11,548 nt of DNA from positions 1 through 11,548 of the forward strand of contig JAHBMJ010002699.1 of the NCBI GenBank assembly GCA_018398765.1. Direction: 5' to 3'. Origin of the DNA: Chromera velia. Taxonomy: Eukaryota > Sar > Chromeraceae. The notes under the pieces are model-generated. The model was not told the DNA's origin, searched no databases, and worked only from the letters and a program-made list of their open reading frames with translations. Shown here piece by piece: positions 6,410-11,548 of the stretch (within the stretch, counting starts at the first letter, position 1; each line of letters starts with the position of its first letter). The position numbers and the translations under genes are program-made.

Positions 6410-7130
6410 TCCGCACAGATCCAATGCATGTGTGTTTGGACTGACACGAGGCAGTCTGAGAGAAGAAACTCTGCATGCAAAGAACGAGGTCGAGACGGTG
6501 AATGAGGGAGACAGAGAAATCGTGGCGTCTACCTGAATCGTTATTGAAGCACAAATTCAAAGTAGCAGATTGTGACAAATAACCAAGTGGGAAAGGAAAA
6601 AGGCGCAAAGAAAAGAATTGAACAACGCACACCGGTGTGTCTCTTTTGCACGGACAGATGCAATACGGCAGTGTCGTCCAAAAGAAAAAAAAAAAAACTC
6701 GCTTTTTGGGGGCATGTCCATATATTATGAAGTGATCGATTGCATCCGAATTCTCAACAGGAGGCACGATTCAACACACCCTTCACCCTTCAACAGTAGC
6801 AGTGTTATTGAATTCAAAATTCGAAAAGGCCGGGGCTCGTCCAATTTTTCGGACTAGCTTTCCAATTAAGCATCAATTATTATCAATTCATATCATGAAC
6901 GTCTATGTCTTGCTTAATTTTTATCTAGCCCTTCTTTTTGTTACCTGAGCTAGCACCTGAGTGTTTAGATTCGATCCGGTATTAGCATGCATGTACACTG
7001 GGACTTTAAGAGTTACCCGGATAACACAGTAACTTTGATGTCAACCACCCCTTAAAGTTACCGTACTTTAGTAGCTTTGACAGATTGATGCTTTAAAGTG
7101 ACCAGTAAAGTCAGTAAAGTACAACAAAAA
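6410..7130. other. 3' flank of the secreted-protein gene, no further gene
   Basis: The first ~250 bases have the same composition as the gene and are probably its 3' UTR; a 13-base A run lies near 6684-6696. From about 6860 the sequence becomes AT-rich. Repeated ACTTTAA/TTAAAGT words at about 7010-7110 suggest another decayed element but I could not define its ends. The frames here (6375-6767 minus, 6618-6857 plus) show nothing coding. Confidence 0.4.
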
Positions 7131-7139
7131 CGTTATGCT
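7131..7139. repeat. Target-site duplication, left copy
   Basis: CGTTATGCT here is repeated exactly at 7892-7900, immediately outside the right terminal repeat of the transposon. Confidence 0.65.
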
Positions 7140-7891
7140 TAGTGACTAGATTTGATTTGAAGGAGGGCTTAACCTCAAATCAAATCTTAGGCCTAAGAAA
7201 CTTTAGTATGATAAGGCCTATCAAATCCTATCAAATCTACTTCAAATCTGACCTTTTAACCTCAAATCTTCGAGGTCAATCCACCATCCAGTCTCTCAAA
7301 TAAGTCTTCGCACTTTTTTGTGCGCAAAAAAAAAAAAAGTGACAACAAAAAGATTTTTTCATCGGTTTCATATGAATATGAACGCCCAAAAGCTTTTCTA
7401 AATGTTTGTTCAGTGAAAAAGAGGTCATCTAGTCTATTTTGTAGATATTCAAGTTTTGATTGAGGGTTTGAAGTGGTTCTTTATTGTCTTATGGCAGTTT
7501 TTATGCTTCTTTCACACGTCATAACAATCCCACACGTCATAACAACAAGAAGGCCGCATTAGTATACACTGCCGGCTATGCGAAGAAAATGTGGCCTGCA
7601 GAAAGAGAGAGTAATATAATTGTAAGCTTTTAACTTATGTAAGCTCTTAACTTTCACAATAGCTCATTATAATTTTGAGAGTCTTAATTTAGTTTTTAGC
7701 TAGGCTTTTAGTCTAGTTTTTAGTAATTTTCTTATCTCTGGGGCTTTCTAGGATTTACTAGTGGTGTCGACTGTGTTATGTTGTCTTCAGTACTGTTAAC
7801 AGCGACCTCTAGACTTCAACCTCAAATCTACTTCAAATCTGGTCAGATTTGAGCTTGAAGCTCTAATCCTATCAAATCAAATCTGGTCACT
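7140..7891. mobile_element. Non-autonomous hAT-like DNA transposon, ~752 bp
   Basis: The left end at 7141-7160 starts AGTGACTAGATTTGATTTGA and is matched inversely at 7872-7891 in 19 of 20 positions. An exact direct repeat, CGTTATGCT, flanks it at 7131-7139 and 7892-7900; eight of these nine bases are expected as a hAT target duplication, and a terminal TAGTG-like sequence also fits that superfamily. About 13 copies of TCAAATC or its complement are packed into the outer ~140 bases on the left (eight) and ~85 bases on the right (five), like the subterminal repeats that hAT transposases bind. There is no transposase ORF inside, so it would need a helper element elsewhere. Superfamily assignment is inference; mobility is well supported. 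Confidence 0.7.
7513..7545. repeat. Direct repeat CACACGTCATAACAA x2
   Basis: Two exact 15-base copies, at 7513-7527 and 7531-7545, separated by three bases, inside the transposon. Each holds ACGTCA, the core half-site of CRE/bZIP binding sequences, so this could be an internal binding site; only the repeat is observed. Confidence 0.7.
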
Positions 7892-7900
7892 CGTTATGCT
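7892..7900. repeat. Target-site duplication, right copy
   Basis: Exact copy of CGTTATGCT from 7131-7139, abutting the right end of the transposon. Confidence 0.65.
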
Positions 7901-8700
7901 ATCATAGTTCAACTTAGTAGCGTTTATAACGTTTTTTAAACTACAGAAATACTCTTTCAACTTGAACTTTAAAAATGTTTTTTGTGTTTTAAACATGCGG
8001 CAAAATGATTTAAAGGCCAAATTGAAGTTATCAGTTTAACATTTAGTGGAAGACCTAGTGGAAAACATATATTTTAATTATTAAGTCACTCAAATTATCA
8101 CTTACAAGTTTTTTTCACTGAAAACATCTACGAGAACTAGTCAAAGAAGGGCGGCACAATCCTTACTAGTAAGACTGTCGATCATCTTCATAGTAAGTTC
8201 ATACTAGTCCTTGTCTAGGGCAGAGACCGCAGAGCAGGTTGAATTAACGCTCTACCTAGGGCACCAATTAAATCACTATATATATCACTAATTTTTAGTA
8301 AACAGAATCATATAAAGCTGAGAAACATGCTCAGCACGTTCAGTTTCACATCCTAGTAACTTATTATTAGTAATATTAGATCGAATACAAGGAAGGTGCT
8401 CCAAATGTCAGGTTTGGGTATCCAAACCCATTTAGGAGAGATTCAAAGCTCCAAACCATCTCCATCCTATTAGGGTAGTGGCCTTACATATTCAACAGTG
8501 ACTGGTTCAGCCTCAGGTTGCTAGTCACGTTGTCTGTCGCCCCTCGATCCTTCCGAGTCCCCTCTCCCTTATTTGAGGGCCGCTGCAGCCTAGGCCCAAC
8601 TTATCCCCCCCCTCGGACTTTTTAGTTCTTACTAGCTATAGTTCTTAGTCACTTCTACCCCTCGAGCTTCTAGTCCTCCCCTCTGGTGCCCCGCAGACAG
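7901..8700. other. AT-rich stretch without a gene, short palindromes
   Basis: No frame over 60 codons is worth calling. Small palindromes are present: CTTACTAGTAAG near 8162-8173, and GGTTTGG-GTAT-CCAAACC near 8411-8428. Composition shifts to GC-rich after about 8510. The AT-rich part may be another old transposon, but I could not find its ends. Confidence 0.4.
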
Positions 8701-8703
8701 CTG

Positions 8704-9243
8704 ATGGGCCTAGTGTGGGTGCTCTTGGGCATGAACAAGAAGTGGAGGCACCGAAAAGTCAGAAGTGCCCCCAAGTTAAAAGTACATAGGTCTTCGCTCC
8801 TTGCTGCCCTGACCTATCTGTGCTGGCGCGACTGCAGTCACCTTCGTCGCTTCCAGAGCCCTTCTCCTGTGCAATCTGTCCAAGAATCTGAAGCATCTTT
8901 CTCGGCACGTCCTTCCCCATCACAACCATATTTGCCAGAGTCAGGAAGTGCGTGTTCCACCACTGACTCAGAAGAGGATGCGGTACCACATTCCTCCACA
9001 CTACCAGGAGATGCCGAGGCTTTCTGCCTGTCTGGGGACAGAACAAAAGAGAAACACCCAACCTGCGGTTCCGTAGGCAAGTTCCGCCCTCTGGAGGGCA
9101 GCAGTCCATCCCTCTCCTGGGACGTCACTGAGGAGCTAGATGTGGAGGCCCGTGCTTCTTCTTCTGCCAAGTACCACCCCCGCCAAAAGGCTGCCTTCAT
9201 TTCGGTCCCTACAACAAACGAGGGACAAAAGGAGGAGAGGTAG
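8704..9243 (+). CDS. Doubtful ORF, 179 aa, Ser-rich
   Basis: The first ATG at 8704-8706 follows an acceptor-like CCGCAG at about 8691-8696, and the frame runs to the TAG at 9241-9243. The N-terminal ~50 residues are basic and hydrophobic, the rest is Ser/Glu/Pro-rich with no recognisable domain. The opposite strand is also open over most of the same bases (about 8838-9229), starting behind a good acceptor (pyrimidine tract, then TTGTTGTAG at about 9209-9217) and including a copy of the start of exon C of the minus-strand gene. So the coding strand is uncertain, and the minus strand may be the true one. Low confidence for either. Confidence 0.2.
   Translation: MGLVWVLLGMNKKWRHRKVRSAPKLKVHRSSLLAALTYLCWRDCSHLRRFQSPSPVQSVQESEASFSARPSPSQPYLPESGSACSTTDSEEDAVPHSSTLPGDAEAFCLSGDRTKEKHPTCGSVGKFRPLEGSSPSLSWDVTEELDVEARASSSAKYHPRQKAAFISVPTTNEGQKEER
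9172..9203 (-). repeat. Diverged copy of the start of exon C
   Basis: Thirty-two bases match 9876-9907 in 28 positions with no gap, in the same orientation. On the minus strand both copies read GAAATGAAGGC at the intron-exon boundary, then CCTTTTGG and a G-rich stretch. Read in exon C's frame the copy gives NEGSLLAGVV against NEGVLLEGVV, but it meets a stop 22 residues in. It may be a pseudo-exon or an alternative exon. Confidence 0.6.
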
Positions 9244-9605
9244 GGAGAACATAGTAAGGCAGCTAGGAGACGGCAACCAACATGAAAGGAACGAAAACCC
9301 CACCCACCAATCCATCCATGCACCGATCACCGCACGCACAGCCGGGAGCCCGACCTCTACAGCCAGCCACCCACGCATACACACAGCACCCGCACATCCC
9401 AGTGCCTCATTTTAAAGAAATAGCGGTACCAGATGTATGACGGAGCATCTGTTCTTCCGCAGCAGGAAACAGACAAGACAAGACGTCCCTGACAACCGGG
9501 GCTTTAAGGAAACAGCAGAGGAAGCCAGTCCGATCGAGCCAGCCAGAGAAGTCAGAGGCTGCCCAGCCAGGAGCAAAGGAGACGAACGACCACATGCAGA
9601 GCCTA

Positions 9606-9898
9606 TCAGACAACCTCACAGGGACTGCATAGCATGGCGGACTGACAAAGAGACACGCGGTCTGTCCCGCTGACGGTGTAGGTCTCGCCGTCGTTCAGGT
9701 CTCTCACGGAGGTAACGACGGCCCTCGTTTTTTCATCGCGGATCAACACAGTGCTCAGTTTCAGGTTGAAAGCACTGGCGACTCTGTCTCTAAAAAAACC
9801 GAAGTCTATGAGCATGGAGAAAGCCTTCGTGGCATCACCCTTCTTCAAAATGGTCCGGTCCGGTTCGGCACTCCATACCACCCCTTCCAAAAGGACGC
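9606..9898 (-). CDS. Exon C of the minus-strand gene: ubiquitin/doublecortin-like module
   Basis: Proposed exon from the acceptor AATGAAG|GC at 9899 (pyrimidine-rich CTCTCTGTTTTCTCG upstream; an in-frame TGA lies just before it) to a TGA at 9608-9606. The phase-1 acceptor matches the phase-1 donor of exon B. It encodes about 96 residues: an opening strand (VLLEGVVWS), a charged link, a helix (AFSMLIDFGFFRDRVASAF), a strand (STVLIRDEKT) and then VTSVRDLNDGETYTVSG. That last part resembles the doublecortin pattern in which a 'dG..v.sl.dL.dG..Y' stretch closes the ubiquitin-like fold, and the spacing of the preceding helix also fits. Doublecortin domains bind microtubules. This is pattern recognition, not a profile match; CRN, PB1 or other ubiquitin-like folds remain possible. 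Whether the gene ends at this stop or splices onward earlier is unknown. Confidence 0.5.
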
Positions 9899-10351
9899 CT
9901 TCATTTCACGAGAAAACAGAGAGCCTGAATCGACCAGGAGACAGAAAGAGGAGAGGGAGAAATTAACGGCAAACGCAGCTGGGAGACGCGAACAGAAAAG
10001 AAACGCAAACGAAAAAGGAGACGGCGCAACCCTCGACCCTTAGAAGAAAACAAAAGAAAAATCAAACAGCTCCATGTGACATCAGATCGGCCAGCTCGAT
10101 CCTCACATGCATACAGCACATGGAGGTGTCGAATCTATGCTGCAGGGAGAAATTTTGGTTCGCCAGACCGCTGCCTGCAGGGGAAAGTAGGGCCGAGCCC
10201 CCCGATCCGGCCCTGCAGAGGAAGGCCCGCAGACGGACACTCGTAGCTCAAGACCCGTGCTGGAGAAATTTCGGGGTGGTGGCATGTTGCTGCAACGACG
10301 CGGCGACAATCCGACAACATGCACAGTTACTGAAGAGGAAAAAGTACTCAC
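9899..10351 (-). other. Probable intron between exons B and C
   Basis: A 453-base interval, longer than the 154-base intron between A and B. It has several CTGCAG acceptor-like sites (for example at about 10140-10145 and 10178-10183) and a CATGTGAGGA donor-like site near 10100-10110, so a small extra exon could be hidden, but none can be fixed. Confidence 0.35.
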
Positions 10352-10633
10352 TCGACCGACCTTGCCGGGCTGGAGGTGGAAAGAGGGCCCTGACAAAAGC
10401 CTCTTTGTCCCTGCCCGTGCTGAGAGAAGTGAACCCGGTGAAGGTCGCCTCAGGCTTCTCTAGGAGAGGTTCGAGGGCGTAGACCAACTCCACATTCTGA
10501 AGGACAAAATTGCGGCACGCTATCTTGTCTCCAGCCTCTGATATCTTCCCGTTGTCCGCGTCGTCAGGACGGTTCTTCGTCTTGCTCGACACCACTCGAT
10601 CTGCACCATCCACGCAGTCGGCAACGACGGAAC
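10352..10633 (-). CDS. Exon B of the minus-strand gene (phase 1-1)
   Basis: Bounded by the acceptor CAGAG|GTTCC at 10634 and the donor TCGA|GTGAGTAC at 10352/10351; a weaker donor CAAG|GTCGGT lies nine bases earlier and has the same phase. It encodes 93 complete codons, beginning SVVADCVDGADRVVSSKTK, then a charged region, then ACRNFVLQNVELVYALEPLL, ATFTGFTSLSTGRDKEAFVRAL and a Pro-rich end. The first 20 codons are a copy of the start of exon A. I recognise no family in the second half. Both boundaries are phase 1, so the exon can be duplicated or skipped without frame change. Confidence 0.55.
10569..10628 (-). repeat. 60-base exon module, copy 2
   Basis: Aligns without gaps to 11083-11142, 51 of 60 bases identical (85%). 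Conserved protein core: (S)xVADCxxGAxxxxSxKTKNR. Copy 2 starts at the first codon after the splice junction. Confidence 0.85.
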
Positions 10634-10787
10634 CTCTGGCGGAATGGGGCGGAGACGGAATGGGACACACGAAAAAGAGGTGAAAAGAGGCAAAACCAGC
10701 CAAGAGATGCGGTGCATGGGGGTTACCGAGAAGCGAGCGGGCACCTGGAGTTTTAACACCGGCCGACCGAATAAACGAAAAACCTAC
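10634..10787 (-). other. Intron between exons A and B, 154 bases
   Basis: Donor CCCAG|GTAGGT at 10788/10787 is a near-consensus match. The 3' end is pyrimidine-rich (CACCTCTTTTTCG and CCATTCCGTCTCCGCC) before CCAGAG. Using these sites, the phase-1 donor joins the acceptor to keep both flanking frames. Confidence 0.55.
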
Positions 10788-11160
10788 CTGGGGCAATCCC
10801 GATATTCACAATCGCTTTTACTGACTGGAGAGACACAACCCCGTGGCTGACGGAGCTGGCGGAGATTTCCTTTGCCCGCTGTTCTTCGACGAAGAATCTG
10901 ACGAGTCCCGTCTCTCTCAGAGGGATCTGTGCCTGTTCAAAGAGCTCGTCGATCTCATTGTCGGAGAGGTTGAACTGCTCAGCAGACGTCATCCCCAAGT
11001 CTCGAAGTCTATCTCTTGTTTCGGCAGATAGCTCTTCAAGGAACTCCTGCACTGAGATGTTCCCTTCGTACGCGTGAGCGAGACGGTTCTTCGTCTTGTT
11101 CGACAGCGCCCACTCTGCACCATACAGGCAGTCGGCAACGATGGAATGCAGCAAAGGGGA
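10788..11160 (-). CDS. Exon A of the minus-strand gene: repeat module plus SAM-like helical region
   Basis: From the acceptor CCATAG at 11161 (phase 0, pyrimidine tract upstream) to the donor at 10788, 373 bases, about 124 codons. No ATG lies in frame at its start, so an earlier exon is expected to the right, perhaps beyond the window. Order of parts: the repeat module SIVADCLYGAEWALSNKTK at ~6-24; a helix (VQEFLEELSAETRDRLRDLG); then LGMTSAEQFNLSDNEIDELF and IPLRETGLVRFFVEEQRAK. The 'L-G-[MIV]-T-S..-L-(S/T)-D.E-[IL]..L....I-P-L......-L' spacing resembles SAM and SAM-like interaction domains, but the match is only a pattern. A short VSLQSVKAIVNIGIAP stretch closes the exon. A cytoplasmic adaptor role would fit, which is inference. 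Confidence 0.55.
11083..11142 (-). repeat. 60-base exon module, copy 1
   Basis: Partner of 10569-10628. In this copy the bases equivalent to exon B's acceptor AG read GCAT-type sequence, so the splice site used in B is not available here and exon A must start about 18 bases further upstream. Confidence 0.85.
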
Positions 11161-11240
11161 CTATGGCAGAGACGGCCAGTGAAACAAGAGGGAGAGATAA
11201 AGAGCTCGAAACAGGGCAGCAGAACCAACAAGGAAACGAG

Positions 11241-11536
11241 GGTGCTGGTGTGAGAAAAGAAAAAACACACACGCAACTATTTAGAAAGGCAAAAGACTCT
11301 GGTCCGAGAAGAGAAAACACACACGCGCCTAACAAAAAGGCAAAAGACGGGCAAGAAGCAAAGGTGGGTGCTGGTGCAAGAAGAAAAAAAAAACCGCGCG
11401 CCTATTTAGAAAGGCAAAAGGCGGATAACAAGCAAACATGGGTTCTAGTGTGAGAAAAGAAAAAACACACACGCCCCTACCTAGAAAAGAAAAAGAGGGG
11501 CAAGAAGCAAACATGGGTGCTAGTGTGAGAAAAGAA
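11241..11536. repeat. Imperfect ~74-bp tandem repeat
   Basis: Five starts of a CTGGTGTGAGAAAAG-like word, at about 11245, 11298, 11371, 11445 and 11520, spaced 53, 73, 74 and 75 bases. A full unit holds that word, an A-rich CACACACGC stretch, TTAGAAAGGCAAAAG, and GCAAGAAGCAAACATGGG. The first unit is shortened by about 20 bases. It is upstream of exon A on the minus strand, so it is intronic or 5' flank. An open plus frame across it reflects lack of stops in the repeat, not a gene. Confidence 0.85.
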
Positions 11537-11548
11537 CCCCCCCCCCCC
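11537..11548. repeat. C homopolymer at the window edge
   Basis: Twelve C in a row interrupt the fifth tandem unit and run off the window. It may be a real homopolymer or a contig-end artefact. Confidence 0.8.

Noticed and set aside
6864-6919. AATTAAGCA / TGCTTAATT inverted repeat
   Set aside because: Nine AT-rich bases with a long loop are expected by chance, and no flanking duplication was found.
6960-6985. GATTCGATCC word resembling a tRNA T-arm
   Set aside because: No matching acceptor, D or anticodon arms around it.
10103-10250. Possible small extra exon between B and C
   Set aside because: Several CTGCAG acceptors exist but no donor pair gives a convincing phase-1 exon with coding character.
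11016-11453. 145-codon plus frame at the right end
   Set aside because: First part is antisense to exon A; the rest is the tandem repeat.
11241-11536. Regular repeats that might suggest a CRISPR array
   Set aside because: Units are adjacent imperfect copies without unique spacers, and the DNA is eukaryotic.

Overview
This is eukaryotic nuclear DNA. Evidence for that includes a MYND zinc finger, AATAAA poly(A) signals, TATA boxes, GT-AG introns with pyrimidine tracts, many microsatellites and degenerate DNA transposons. No bacterial operon, ribosome binding site, rRNA, tRNA or CRISPR array is visible. The lineage cannot be fixed from sequence alone. Symmetric phase-1 exons and AATAAA would fit an early-branching animal such as a sponge, while long low-complexity tracts and TGCATGCA repeats would also fit a protist alga. 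I leave it open.

Layout. 1-84 (-) is the first 28 codons of a gene leaving the window. 131-190 is a CT microsatellite. 477-1031 (+) is the last exon of an acidic protein with a C-terminal MYND finger in which one zinc ligand appears to be Tyr. Its 3' flank holds a strong hairpin (1160-1185), then a 270-bp inverted-repeat transposon (1264-1533) that supplies the nearest poly(A) signal. 1534-2090 is AT-rich. 2087-2967 is a block of different composition with a TATA box, a doubtful ORF and a (TAAC)n tail, possibly a retroelement fragment. 4029-4493 (-) is an acidic protein with a Cys cluster near its N-terminus. 4758-5480 is dense in simple repeats, with G-rich/C-rich foldback arms and a (GCAT)n tract. 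5762-6409 (+) is a convincing intronless gene for a secreted eight-cysteine protein with a TATA box at 5561. 7140-7891 is a non-autonomous hAT-like transposon with terminal repeats, target duplication and subterminal motif clusters. 7892-8700 is AT-rich without a gene. 8704-9243 holds a doubtful ORF.

9606-11160 (-) is a multi-exon gene. Three exons can be placed (A 10788-11160, B 10352-10633, C 9606-9898). A and B share an 85% identical 60-base module and B appears to be a symmetric phase 1-1 exon. A ends in a helical, SAM-like stretch and C is ubiquitin/doublecortin-like in pattern. A diverged copy of the start of exon C lies at 9172-9203. The right edge is a ~74-bp tandem repeat (11241-11536) and a 12-base C run.

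Nothing shows that these genes work together. The window looks like an ordinary gene-sparse eukaryotic region shaped by transposons and exon duplication.
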